Source: Hordeum vulgare subsp. vulgare (lineage: Eukaryota > Streptophyta > Magnoliopsida > Poales > Poaceae). From it: a DNA stretch of 64,000 bases. Positions 46,289 to 58,152 of the stretch are shown here, piece by piece. Both the position numbers and the translations under genes were made by a program. Within the stretch, counting starts at the first letter, position 1; every line of letters begins with the position of its first letter. The notes under the pieces are model-generated. The model saw nothing but the letters and a program-made list of their open reading frames with translations. It was not told the DNA's origin and did not search any database. The DNA lies in the NCBI RefSeq assembly GCF_904849725.1, contig NC_058521.1, positions 562,670,176-562,734,175 of the forward strand, in the 5' to 3' direction.

Positions 46289-48975
46289 AGCATCCCCAAG
46301 CTTAACTCCTGCTCGTCCTCGAGTAGGGAAGTGATAAAGAATGAATTTTTAACGTGGAATGCTACCTAGCATAGTTGTCCTTTGCAACTTCTTTCACGTG
46401 ACATGAATGTTCAGATCCGTAAGATTCAAAACAATAGTTTGCTATTGACATGAAAACAATAATACTTCAAGCAAACTAGCAAGGTAATCATGAACTTTCA
46501 AAATAACAAGGCCGAGGAAAGTTATCCCTACAAAATCATATAGTCTGGTTATGCTCCATCATCCTCACACAACTAATGTAAATCATGCACAAACCCGGTA
46601 TTGGCCAAGTAATTGTTTTCGCACTCTTCTCAAACTTTTTATAACTATCACGCAATACATGAGTGTGAGCCATGGATATAGCACTATAGGTGGAATAGAG
46701 TGTGGTGGTGGTTGTGAGACAAAAAGGAGGAGATGGTCACATTGACTCAGCATATCAAAGGGCTATGGAGATTCCCATTAATAGATATCAATGTGAATGA
46801 GTAGGGATTGCCATACAAGGGATGCACTAGAGCTATAAGTATGTGAAAGCTCAAAAGGAGAACTAGTGGGTGTGCATCCAACTTGCTTGCTCATGAAGAC
46901 CTAGGGAAATTTTGAGGAAGCCCATCATTGGAATATACAAGCCAAGTTATATAATGAAGATTACCACTAGCATATGGTAGTGACAAAGCAAGAAACTCTC
47001 AATCATGAAGAACATGGTGCTATTATGAAGCACAAGTGTGGAAAAAGATAGTAGCATTGTCCCTTCTCTCTTTTTCTCTCTTTTTATTATTTGGGCTCTT
47101 GGGCCTCTTTTTTTTCTTTTATCTTTTCTATTTTTTTATTGGGCACTGTGGCCTCTTTTTTTTAATTTCCTCATAGGGGACAATGCTTCTAATAATGATG
47201 ATCATCACACTTTTATTTACTCAAAGCTCAAAACGATGATGACTCTATAGGAAATGCCTCCGGCAGTGTACCGGTATGTGCAACCATCTAGCTTGGCGTA
47301 TGGCGTTTAAACATATCGCTAGCTATCTTACGATCATGCAATGTCAATATGAGAGTGACGGCACAAGTCATGAGACAGAACGGTGGGAGTTGCATGGCAA
47401 TATATCTCAGAATGGCTAGGAAAATGCCATAGTAGGTAGGTATGGTGGCTGTTTTGAGGAAGTCATATGGTGGGTTTGTGTACCGACGAAAGTTGCGCGG
47501 CACTAGAGAGGCTAGCAATGGTGGAAGGTGAAAGTGCATCTATACCATGGACTCACATTAGTCATGAAGAACTCACATACTTGTTGCGAAAGTTTTTATT
47601 AGTAATCAAAACAAAGTGCTAAACACATACTCCTAGGGGAAGGGTTGGTAGGTGTTAACCATCGCGCGATCCCGACCTCAACACAAAGGATGACAATCAA
47701 TATATCAATTATGCTCCGACTTCCTAACATAGCGGTTCACCATACATGCATGCTACGGGAATAACTAACTTCAACACAAGTATTTCTAGATTCACAACAC
47801 CCTACTAACATAACTCTTAATATTACCGAATCCACGTCTCAAAACTAATTGAGAGGAATCAAGACTTCTCGTTCTACTCAATGCACATGAAGATGGAGGT
47901 TTTTGTATCCTCTTTGGCTACCTATCAACTTTGGGACTACTTTCATAGCATAAGCCACCTACCAAATCATGCACCGCCGTGCTATAAACGATATAAGTGA
48001 AGCACATAGAGCAAAATTATCTAGCTCAAAAGATATAAGTGAAGCACTATGAGCATTCTAGCAAAATCACGATGAGTGCATGTCTCTCTCTCTCAAAAAG
48101 GTGTGCAGCAAGGATGATTGTGACACAACAAAAATAAAAGACTCCTACAATACAAGACGCTCCTAGCAAAACACATATCATGTGGTGAATTAAAATATAG
48201 CTCCAAGTAATGTTACCGATGGATTGAAGACGAAAGAGGGGATGCCTTCCCGGGGCATCCCCAAGCTTAGGCTTTTTGGTGTCCTTGAATTTGGCTTGGG
48301 ATGCCTTGGGAATCCCCAAGATTGAGCTCTTTCCACTCCTTATCTCTTTGTCCATGAGAACATCACGCAAAACTTGAAAACTTCACAACACAAAACTTAA
48401 ACAGAAACTCGTGATATCATTAGCACAAGAAAATAAACTACCACCTCTTTTGGTAGTGTAGCAAACTTGAATTCTATCTATATTGGTGTTGGGCTACTGT
48501 ATTCTCACTTTTCCATGGATAGTACCCCCCGATACTAACCATAGTTTCATCAAAACAAGCAACCAACTCAACAAAAACAGAATGTGTCAAAAACGGACTA
48601 GTCTGTAGCAATCTGTATACTTTGTATACTTCTGGTACCTCAAAAATTCTGAAAAATTACGAATGCCTGGGCAAAAGGCATATCAACCAGTAGTAAAAAT
48701 AATCAACTCAAAAGCTCTTTCTGAATAAAAATGAAAAATCATCCCGTGAGCGAAAAGTTTCTGTCTTTTTCCAGCAGGATCAAACAACCATTACCAAGAC
48801 TAATCATAAAGGTTTTGCTTGGCTCAAACACAAAAAGAAACACAAAAAACACAATCATAACAAAATTATGAAAGTGTGGACGCAACAAAACATAAAGAAA
48901 AAGATAAATTCATTGGGTTGCCTCCCAACAAGCGCTATTGTTTAACGCCCTTAGCTATGCATAAAAGCGATAGAA
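46289..48975 (-). other. 3' non-coding part of the Sabrina-like element
   Basis: About 2.7 kb between the protease stop and the 3' LTR where pol would normally be. No coding frame with a family motif; shares sequence with 54410-57313 of the neighbouring gypsy element. Confidence 0.7.
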
Positions 48976-50056
48976 TCACATATCGTCGTCTTTGGTGCTC
49001 AAACAATAAGTGGCCCTCATCATGGATTCATAAGGCAATCTTATTTTCTTTCTAGGAAAGTGCTCCATTCCCTTCCTTAAAGGAAATTGAAATCTAATAT
49101 TCCCTTCCTTCATATCAATGATAGCACCAATAGTCCTTAGGAAAGGTCTACCAAGAATAATAGGGCATGTAGGATTGCAATCAATGTCAAGCACAATGAA
49201 ATCCATGGGGTACATAGTTCCTATTTGCAATAATAAGAACATCATTGATCCTTCCCATGGGTTTCTTGACAGTAGAATCCGGAAGATGCAAATTAAGAGA
49301 ACACTCTTCAATCTCATTAAAACCCAGAGCATCACATAAAGACTTTGGAATCGCGGAAACACTAGCACCCAAATCACACAAAGCATTGCATTCATAGTTT
49401 TTGATTTTGATTTTGATAGTAGGTTCCCACTCATCATGAAGCTTTCTAGGGATAGAGACTTCCAATTCAAGTTTATCTTCAAGAGATTTTATCATAGCTT
49501 CGACGATATGATCGGTAAAGGCCTTGTTTTGGCTACAAGCATGTGGAGAGTTTAACATGGATTGCATCAAGGAGGTGCATTCAATCAAGGAGCAACTATC
49601 ATAATTGAATTCCTTTAAACCCAAGGTAGTAATTTCATTACTACTCAAAGTTTTAATATCTTCTACTCCACTTTCAATGCTTTTAGCATGAAGATAGGTG
49701 GACTCCGAATCATTGGGGCACTTTTCAACCAAAGTGGATTCATATCCAGCCCCATAATCATTAGGTTTGACACAAGAAAACAAAGATTCAATGGGAGTCA
49801 CACCAAGCACTTTAAGATCTTCGTGATTCTTATCACGAGAACACGCCTTTTTAAGCCATTCATGTCTAGCACGAATTTGGGCGGTTCTTTCTTTTCTCTC
49901 AATCATGGAAACACGCATACCTTTCAAAGTTTCATCCATATTGATCTTGGGAGGAGCACATCTAACTTTCAAAGCATCAACATCACTAGACATTCTATCA
50001 ACGCTCTTAGCCAAATCGTCAATTTTGAGTAGTTTTTCCTCTATGGACGCATTGGA
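48976..50056 (-). pseudogene. Gypsy Gag C-terminus and aspartic protease, frameshifted
   Basis: The frame opens within the gag A-run at about 50056 (-1 relative to gag) and carries an aspartic protease site of the form CDLGAS at 49375-49361. Near 49207-49210 a run of four G (plus strand) appears one base too long. The frame then closes at 49187 as ...HGFHCA, while the expected continuation (MDFIVLDIDC, PIILGRPFLR, IGAIIDMKEG) is in the next frame. It ends TKDDDM at 48976. No RT follows. So protease is present but broken by a one-base insertion. Confidence 0.7.
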
Positions 50057-51051
50057 TTTTTTTGTGAGTTGATAAACTCTTTGATATTACTCTCTAGATC
50101 AGAGGGTAATCTATTGTAATTTCCATGAGTATTGTTGTAGGAGTTGCCAAAGTTATTAGAGGAGTTACTAGGAAAAGGCCTAGGAATATAGTCTCCTCTA
50201 AAAGCATTGTTGTTGCCAAAATTATTCCTACCAACAAAATTAACGTCCAAGCTAGTGTTGCTACTCTCAATCAAAGAAGACAAGGGCATATCATTAGGAT
50301 ATAAAGGAGCACTTCTACTAGCAACCAAATTCATTATCTCATCCATCTTAGCACTCAACGAGTTAATTTCTTCTATAGCGTGTACCTTTTTACTAGTAGG
50401 TGACCTTTCAGTGTGCCACTGAGAGTAGTTCGTCATGATATTGTCTAGGAGCTTTGTGGCCTCCCCTAACGTGATTTCCATCAATATTCCACCTGAGGCG
50501 GAGTCCATGATATTTCTAGAAGCAAAATTCAAGCCAGCGTAAAAGATTTGTATAATCATCCAAAGACTCAAGCCATGAGCGGGACAATTTCTAATCATCA
50601 ATTTCATTCTCTCCCAAGATTGTGCAACATGTTCATGATCAAGTTGCCTGAAATTCATGATATCATTACGGAGAGAGATGATCTTAGCCGGTGGAAAATA
50701 CTTGGAAATATAAGCATCTTTGCACTTATCCAAAGAATCGATACTATTTTTGGGCAAAGAAGAAAACCAAGTTTTTGCTCGATCTCGCAACGAGAAAGGA
50801 AAAGGCTTCAATTTAATCACATCATTATACACATCTTTCTTCTTTTGCATATCGCAAAGCTCAATGAAGGTATTGATATGGGATGTGGCATCTTCACTAG
50901 GAAGGCCGGATAATTGCTCTTTCATAACAAGATTCAGCAAAGCGGCATTGATTTCGTATGACTCCGCACTAGTGGCAGGAGCAATCGGAGTACTAATAAA
51001 ATCATTATTATTAGTATTCGAGAAGTCACAAAGTTTGGTGTTTTCATTCAT
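50041..51051 (-). CDS. Gypsy Gag of the Sabrina-like element (336 aa)
   Basis: The start is taken at the ATG at 51051 (MNENTKLCDF), 190 nt from the primer site; the frame is open further upstream only through composition. A Retrotrans_gag-like domain covers about residues 35-210: RAKTWFSSLP (91-100), ISKYFPP, RNDIMNFRQ, SWERMKLMIRNCPAHGLS. It is followed by an Asn-rich tail with FGNNNAF and FGNSYNNTHG repeats. The stop at 50041-50043 falls 16 nt after the sequence A AAA AAT; the protease is in the -1 frame. Either this is a one-base loss in an A-run, or a frameshift site. The Gag itself looks intact. Confidence 0.75.
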   Translation of the reverse strand: MNENTKLCDFSNTNNNDFISTPIAPATSAESYEINAALLNLVMKEQLSGLPSEDATSHINTFIELCDMQKKKDVYNDVIKLKPFPFSLRDRAKTWFSSLPKNSIDSLDKCKDAYISKYFPPAKIISLRNDIMNFRQLDHEHVAQSWERMKLMIRNCPAHGLSLWMIIQIFYAGLNFASRNIMDSASGGILMEITLGEATKLLDNIMTNYSQWHTERSPTSKKVHAIEEINSLSAKMDEIMNLVASRSAPLYPNDMPLSSLIESSNTSLDVNFVGRNNFGNNNAFRGDYIPRPFPSNSSNNFGNSYNNTHGNYNRLPSDLESNIKEFINSQKNPMRP

Positions 51052-51241
51052 GGTGACTTCGGCAAGCAAGCAAGCACACAAGCAAACAAAGAGCAAGCAA
51101 GGAAAAAGGGCGAATGAAAAAGGCAAACGAAAAAGGCAAATTGGTGAAGTGGGGAGAGGAAAACAAGAGGCAACTGGCAAATAAAGTAAATGCAAGAGAT
51201 GAGTTTGCGACACCTACATGGATGAGTTCTTGACTTGATCC

Positions 51242-51259
51242 TCCCCGGCAACGGCGCCA
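51242..51259 (-). other. Primer-binding site, tRNA-Asp
   Basis: The minus strand reads TGGCGCCGTTGCCGGGGA, an 18-nt match to the tRNA-Asp-primed gypsy elements of grasses. Ten bases separate it from the LTR edge at 51270. Confidence 0.85.
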
Positions 51260-51269
51260 GAAATTCTTC

Positions 51270-52812
51270 TGCTACGGCAACACACAGCAGCGCCAGAAAT
51301 TAACACGTTGACGGAGACTGGGCTTGCGTTGATTTTTCCCTTGAAGAGGAAAGGGTGATGCAACACAGGAGCAGTAAGTATTTCCCTCAGTTTGAGAACC
51401 AAGGTATCTATCCAGTAGGAGAATCTCGTCAAGTCTAGAGTACCTGCACAAACACAAAAGATCTTGCACCCAACGCTTTAAAGGGGTTGTCAATCCCTTC
51501 AAGATTGTTTGCAAAGTGAGATCTGAAGGCAGAAAGTGCAACGAAGTAAAAAGTGTAAGGCTGAAAATATGGTGTGGAGTAGACCCCGGGGCCATATAGT
51601 GTTCACTAGAGGCTTCTCTTAAAATAGCAAGTATTACAGTGGGTGAACAAATTACTGTCGAGCAATTGATAGAACCGCGCAAAGTCATGACGATATCTAA
51701 GGCAATGATCATACATATAGGCATCACGTCCGAGACAAGTAGACCGATACTTTCTGCATCTACTACTATTACTCCACGCATCAACCGCTATCCAGCATGC
51801 ATCTAGTGTATTGAGTTCATGACGAACAGAGTAACACCTTAAGTAAGATGACATGATGTAGAGGGATAATCTCAAACCAATGATGAAAACCCCATCCTTT
51901 TACCTTTGATGACAACAACACGATGTGTGCCTCGCTACCCCTTCTGTCACTGGGTGAGGTCACCGCACGGTATGAACCCAAAACCAAGCACTTCTCCCAT
52001 TGCAAGAATCATAGATCTAGTTGGCCAAACAAAACCCACAACTCGAAGAGAATTACAAGGATATGAAATCATGCACAGAAGAAACTCAAATAAGATTCAT
52101 AGATAATATGATCATAAATCCACAATTCATTGGATCTCGACAAACACACCGCAAAAGAAGATTACATCGGATAGATCTCCATGAAGATCATGGAGAACTT
52201 TGTATTGAAGATCCAAGAGAGATAAGAAGCCATCTAGCTACTAGCTATGGACCCGTAGGTCTATGGTGAACTACTCACGCATCATCGGAGAGGTCATGGT
52301 GTTGATGAAGAAGCCCTCCGTATCCGAATCGACCCTCCGGCAGGGCACCAGAACATGCCCGAGATGGGATCTTGCGGAGAGAGAAGCTTGTGGCGGGGGA
52401 AAAGTACTTTCGATGATCTCGTGATTTTTTATGGAATTTTTGGGAATATATAGGCGCAAAACCTAGGGCAACGGAACCTCACGGAGCCCACAAGCCAGGG
52501 AGCCATGGGCTCCCCCCTAGCAGCATCGTGAGGGCTTGTGGGGTCCCTGGTGGCCCCATGCCGTGATTCTCCGGCTCTCCGATCTTTTTCTGTTCCAGAA
52601 AAAAATCTTTTTGGCAGTTTCATTCCGTTTGGACTCCGTTCAAAATCCTCCTCTGAAAGGGGTCAAAAACATGTAAAACAGGAACTGGCACTTGGCACTA
52701 AGTTAATAAGTTAGTGCCAAAAAAATATATAAAAGGCATGCAAAACATCCAAAGTTTGACAAGATAATATCATGAAACCATCAAAAATTATAGATACGTT
52801 GGAGACGTATCA
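51270..52812 (-). repeat. 5' LTR of the Sabrina-like element (1543 bp)
   Basis: Bounded by TG...CA and the CGCGT duplication (52813-52817). Small indels distinguish it from the 3' LTR. Confidence 0.85.
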
Positions 52813-52870
52813 CGCGTCCACTTAAGCCAGCTGGCGGCTCCCCTTTCACCGACAGGTGTGGTCAGGGCCC
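52813..52870 (-). repeat. 5' LTR of the second LARD-like element, second segment
   Basis: Resumes the LTR cut at 44740: CGCGTCCACTTAAGCCAGCT matches 37882-37901 of the 3' LTR. Cut again at 52870 by the next gypsy LTR. Confidence 0.8.
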
Positions 52871-54409
52871 TGATAACCCACAAGTATAGGGGATCAATTG
52901 TAGCCTTTCTTGATAAGTAAGAGTGTCGAACCCAACGAGGAGCTAAAGGTAGGACAAATATTCCCTCAAGTTATATCGACCACCGATACAACTCTACGCA
53001 CACTTTATGTTCGCTTTACCTAGAACAAGTATGAAACTAGAAGTACTTTGTAGGAGTGATAGGATAGGCTTGCAAGAAAGTAAAGAACACGTAAATAAAA
53101 CTAGGGGCTGGTTAGATAAAGAAACAACTACGAGTGTGTAACGAGTGTGGAAAAGTGGTGGTAGGAGTTGCGGAATTGTCCCTAAGCAATTGACTACGTT
53201 ACTAGATCGATAGCAAGTATCATGTGGGAGAGGCCTCTGCTAGCATGTCATCCCTTACTTGGAATTCCAAGCACTTATGATTGGAACTATTAGCAAGCGT
53301 CCGCAACTACTAACGTTCATTAAGGTAAAACCCAATCATAGCAATAAGATATATTGGTCCCCCTTCAATCCCATATGCATCAATTTCTATGCTAGGTTTG
53401 AAGCTTTTGTCAATCTAGCCTGCCAATACATAGTCCTATCAACATACAACTAACCCTATGGTGTGATCCACGCGCGCGATCATATGATGGGCACCAAAGG
53501 ATAGCAACATAACCACAAGAAAATTAAACCAATCATAGCAATTCATCAATCACCGATAGGACAACGATAATCTACTCAGACATCATAGGATAGCAACACA
53601 TCATTGGATAATAATATGTAGCATAAAGCACCATGTTCAAGTAGAGGGTACAGCGGGTTGCGGGAGAGTGAACCGCTGAATATAGATGGGGGAAGATGTT
53701 GGAGATGTTGGTGAAGATGACGGAGGTGTTGGTGTAGATCGCCGTCACACGATGATGTCCCGGGCGGCGTTCCGGCACCGCCGGGAGAGAGGGGGAGAGA
53801 GCCCCCCTCCTTCTTCTTCTTCTTCCTTGACCTCCTCCCTGGATGGGCGAAGGGCTTCCCCTCTGGTCCATGGTCTCCATGGCGGTGGAGGGGCGAGAGC
53901 CCCTCCGAGATTGGATCTCTCTCTCTCTCTGTCCTTCTGTTTCTGCGCTCCCAGATTCTGCGTTTCACCGTTTCTTAAATTCCCGGAGATCTGTAACTCC
54001 GATTGGGCTGAAAGTTTAACACGATTTTCTTCCGGATATTATCTTTCTTGTGGCGAAAGAAGGGCTCCAACCGCCTTAAGGAGTGGCCACAAGCCTGCCT
54101 GCCGCGGGCCCACCCCCTGGTCGCGGCGACAGGGCTTGTGGGCACTCCGTGCATCGCCTCGCGTTGATTCTTCTTCCCAAAAATCATAAATATTCCAAAA
54201 AAATCCCCGTAAGTTTTTATTACGTTTGGACTTTGTTTGGTATGGATATTCTGCGAAACAAAAAACATGCAACAAACAGGAACTGACACTGGGCACTGGA
54301 TCAATATGTTAGTCCCAAAAATAGTATAAAAAGTTGCCAAAAGTATACGAAAGTTGTAGAATATCGGCATGAAACAATCAAAAATTATAGATACGATGGA
54401 GACGTATCA
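52871..54409 (-). repeat. 3' LTR of the second gypsy element (1539 bp)
   Basis: Plus-strand TGATAACCCACAAG...GGAGACGTATCA. Its inner end (AATTATAGATACGATGGAGA) matches the Sabrina-like LTR end, while the outer end is different, so the LTRs are mosaic relatives. Holds a GC-rich patch with frames in both directions (about 53690-54190), judged non-coding. Confidence 0.75.
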
Positions 54410-57313
54410 GCATCCCCAAGCTTAATTCCTGCTCGTCCTCGAGTAGGTAAATGATAAAAAAGATAATTTTTGATGTGGAATGCTACCTAGCATAATCTTG
54501 ATCATATAATCTAATCATGGCATGAATACTAAAACACGAGTGATTCGAAGCAATAGTCTATCATTTGACATAAAGACAATAATATTTCAAGCATACTAAC
54601 AAAGCAATCATGTCTTCTCAAAATATCATGGCCAAAGAAAGTTATCTCTACAAAATCATATAGTCTGACTATGCTCCATCTTCCCCACACAACGTATTTA
54701 AATCATGCACAACCCCGGTTTTAGCCAAGCAATTGTTTCATACTTTAGTGTTCTCAAACCTTTTCAACTTTCATGCAATACATGAGCGTGAGCCATGGAC
54801 ATAGCACACTATAGGTGGAATAGAATATGGTGGTCGTGGAGAAGACAAAAAAGTTGGAGATAGTCTCACATCAACTAGGCGTATCAACGGGCTATGGAGA
54901 TGCCCATCAATAGATATCAATGTGAGTGAGTAGGGATTGCCACGCAACGGATGCACTAGAGCTTATAAGTGTATGAAAGCTCACAAAAGAAACTAGTGGG
55001 TGTGCACCCAACTTGCTTGCTCACGAAGACCTAGGGCAATTTTGAGGAAGCCCATCATTGGAATATACAAGCCAAGTTATATAATGAAAATTTCCCACTA
55101 GTATATCGAAGTGACAACATAGAAGACTCTGTGTCATGAAGATGATAGTGCTATTTGAAGCACAAGTGTGGAAAGAGGATAGTAGCAATTGTCCCTTCTC
55201 TCTTTTCTCTCATTTTTTGTGGGCTCTTTGGCCTCTTTTTTTATTTTTATTTTTTTTATTTCGGTGGGCATCGTTGGCCTTTTTTTTATAAATGAGCTTC
55301 GCTGGCCTCTTTTATTTCCTCACATGGGACAATGCTCTATTAATGATGATCATCACACTTACAACTCAATACTTAGAGCAATGATGACTCTATATGAAAT
55401 GCCTTCGGTAGTGTACCGTGACAATGATCTAGCATAGCAATGACATCAAAAAAATGGACAGGCCATGGAAACATCATGCTAGCTATCTTACGATCATGCA
55501 ATGGCAATATGGAAGTGGTGGCACATGTCATGAGATGGAACGGTGGTAGTTGCATGGCAATATATCTCGGAATGGCTATGAAAATGCCATAATAGGTAGG
55601 TATGGTGGCTGTTTTGAGGAAGGCTATATGGTGGGTGTAATGCACCGGCGAAAGTTGCGCGGTACTAGAGGGGCTAGCAATGGTGGAAGGGTGAGAGTGC
55701 GTATAATCCATGGACTCAACATTAGTCATAAAGAACTCATATACTTATTGCAAAAGTCTATTAGTCATCAAAACAAGGTACTACATGCATGCTCCTAGGG
55801 GAAAGGTTGGTAGGAGTTAACCATCGCGCGGTCCCGACCTCCACACAAAGGATGACAATCAATAAATAAATCATGCTCTGACTTTATCACATAACGGTTC
55901 ACCATACGTGCATGCTATGGGAATCACAAACCTTAACACAAGTATTTCTACGAATACACAATTACTCACTAACATGACTCTAATATCACATATTCATGTT
56001 GCAAAACTATTGCAAGGAATCAAACATATCGTATTCAGTGTTCTACAAGTTTTATGTAGGATTTTATGACTAACCATGTGAATGGCCAACTCCTGTTAAT
56101 TCTCTAAATAGGTATAAGTGAAGCATGAGAGTTTAATTCTTTCGACAAAAGATATGCCCCGCTCTAACAAATATAAGTGAAGCAAAAGAGCATTCTACAA
56201 ATGGCGGTTTTCTTTGTGTAGGGAAACAGGCAATCCAAACTTCAAAAGATATAAGTGAAGCACAAGAAGCATTCTATAAAGCCAACCAAGGACTTTCTCA
56301 TACCAGCATGGTGCATAAAAGAAAAAGGAAAAATAAACACAAAATACGCTCCAAGCATTTGCACATATCATGTGACAAATTAAAATATAGCTCCGAGTAA
56401 AATTATCGATAGATTGTAGACGAAAGAGGGGATGCCTTCCAGGGCATCCCTAAGCTTAGACGCTTGAGTCTTCCTTGAATATTACCTTGGGGTGCCTCGG
56501 GAATCCCCAAGCTTAGGATATTGCCTCTCCTTATTCCTTCATCCATCGTGCTCTCACCCAAAACTTGAAAACTTCAATCACACAAAACTCAACAAAACTT
56601 CGTGAGATCCGTTAGTATAATAAAATAAATCACCACTTCAAGTACTGTTGTGAACTCATTCTAAATTCATATTAGCATTATATCTACTATAATCCAACTC
56701 CACCATGGTTCATACCCACCGATACTACCCACAGATTCATCAAAATAAGAGAACAATGCATAGAAAACAGAATCTGTCAAAACAGAACAGTCCGTAGCAA
56801 TCTGTATATTCCGTATACCTCTTATATCTCAAAAAATCTGAAAAATTACGAACGTCTGGAAAATTTGCATATCAATCAGCAGAAAAAATAATAAACTCAA
56901 AATCTCTTCCAGAATAAAAATGGAAATTAAATTCCTGAGTAGAAAGTTTCTGTCTTTTCTCAGCGTGATCAAACAACTATCACCCAAACTAATCGTAAAG
57001 GCCTTGCTTGGCACATTATTTTTAAAATACAACGGAATTGTACAAGGGGATAATTATTTTTGTGAGAAACTTCCATGAAAAATTCTACATTGTTTCCATG
57101 AGCATGAACACAAGTGTTCAAGGTCGACCCTCACTTCCGCAATGCATCACCTTTCAATCGCTTGTCTTTTTGAAAAAAAATTAAGTTCCCCTCTATATTT
57201 TTTTGTTTTAAAACTAAATAAAAGCACTCAACAGAAATAAATTACTCTCTAAAATTTCTGGTTGTCTCCCAGGAAGCGCTTTCTTTAAAGCCATTAAGCT
57301 AGGCATAAAGTGC
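54410..57313 (-). other. 3' non-coding part of the second gypsy element
   Basis: Aligns collinearly with 46289-48975 (for example CATCCCCAAGCTTAA, CTGCTCGTCCTCGAGTAGG and the T-rich run with GGGC near 55200/47080) with many substitutions. No gene. Confidence 0.7.
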
Positions 57314-58152
57314 TCAAGTAATGGATCCACCCGGATCCCAAGGTATATCAAAGCCAATTTTAATTAGCAATGATTTGAAATTTAGTAGCGAGCACAAGGT
57401 AACATATATCATGCAATGACGAAGTCTAACTCTCTTCCTATGCATTGGCATGTCATAAAAGAACAATTCATGCACATCAAGTAAAGGCCAATACATAGCA
57501 TAAGCAGTTTCTTGCAATTTTATCGTATTGGAAACATAGAGAGGTGGAGATGTAGTTCCTCTCTCATAATAATTGCAAGTAGGAGCAGCAAGCACATGCA
57601 TATTATATTCATCAAAATCATCATGTGTAACATAAGGAACTATAGCTAGCTCATCTTCATAAGCATCATTCATATTGGCATCATGGCCACAAGCATAGCA
57701 AGCATCAAGTTCATCAAAAAGGGATATTTCAAACGAATCCAAGGGATCATAGCATTCATCCTTCGGTAAGAACGAAGGGAAATTAAATAATGTATGAGTA
57801 GAAGAGTTACTCTCATTAGAAGGTGGACACGGGTAGCTAGTCCGCTCTTCCTTCTTTTGTTCTTCGCTCTCCTCTTCATCTTTTTCATCTAATGAGCTCA
57901 CAATTTCAGCATTTTCTTCTTCCATAGTTTCCTGCAAAATAATAGTCTCTTCTTGGGCAGCATAGGATTTCTCCTTAAATCGTTCAATATGGGCATTATA
58001 TTCATAATTAGTATAACAATAATGAAGCATAGCCAAATTTTCAGATCGGTAAGGAGCATCATCATTATCATCACACCTTTTAAACAGAGCCTCAATTTCA
58101 TAAGCATCCATAAAAGCAACAAACTCTTCTATTTGATCCACATCATAGTAAT
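57314..58152 (-). CDS. Acidic ORF of the second gypsy element, 5'-truncated
   Basis: An open frame of about 279 codons enters from the insertion junction at 58152 (YYDVDQIEEF) and ends at 57314. It is rich in Asp, Glu, Tyr and Cys, with a Glu-rich central run (MEEENAEIVSSLDEKDEEE) and a hydrophobic, Arg-rich C-terminus. I recognise it as the sort of unassigned ORF carried by non-autonomous Triticeae gypsy elements. No protease, RT or integrase motif is present. The frame is uninterrupted over more than 830 nt of otherwise AT-rich DNA, which suggests recent selection or a young insertion. Its start lies on the far side of the inserted element. Confidence 0.55.

Larger units (their letters stand above)
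44741..52812 (-). mobile_element. Sabrina-like gypsy retrotransposon, gag-pro only
   Basis: An 8.07-kb element with LTRs at 44741-46288 and 51270-52812, TGCTACGG...ACGTATCA on the plus strand (minus: TGATACGTCTCC...). The tRNA-Asp primer site is at 51242-51259. Target duplication CGCAT/CGCGT. Minus-strand gag and protease are present, but there is no reverse transcriptase, RNase H or integrase between the protease and the 3' LTR. Size, LTR length and sequence feel match Sabrina-type elements of barley and wheat. Inference: non-autonomous. Confidence 0.8.
36138..52870 (-). mobile_element. Second LARD-like element, interrupted, right part outside window
   Basis: The 3' LTR (36138-39954), a 3.05-kb internal domain (39955-43006) and the start of the 5' LTR (43007-44740, then 52813-52870) are visible. 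The 5' LTR is split by a Sabrina-like gypsy element and cut at 52870 by another gypsy element. Orientation comes from the minus-strand primer site at 42990-43001 and the polypurine side at 39955. The internal domain encodes no gag, protease, reverse transcriptase or integrase. Long LTRs (3.8 kb) plus a short non-coding interior match the LARD design. Left flank ATCTA (36133-36137) is a candidate target duplication. I do not recognise the family name. Confidence 0.75.
52871..58152 (-). mobile_element. Second Sabrina-related gypsy element, interrupted
   Basis: The 3' LTR is 52871-54409; the internal region runs to 58152, where a plus-strand element is inserted. The 3' half of the interior matches the Sabrina-like element, but the coding part is different (acidic ORF). 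The 5' LTR and primer site lie beyond the window. Left flank GGCCC is a candidate target duplication. Confidence 0.75.

Noticed and set aside
53686..54189. 167-codon plus ORF in the gypsy LTR
   Set aside because: Begins in a GC-rich LTR patch, with equally long minus frames; no family signal.
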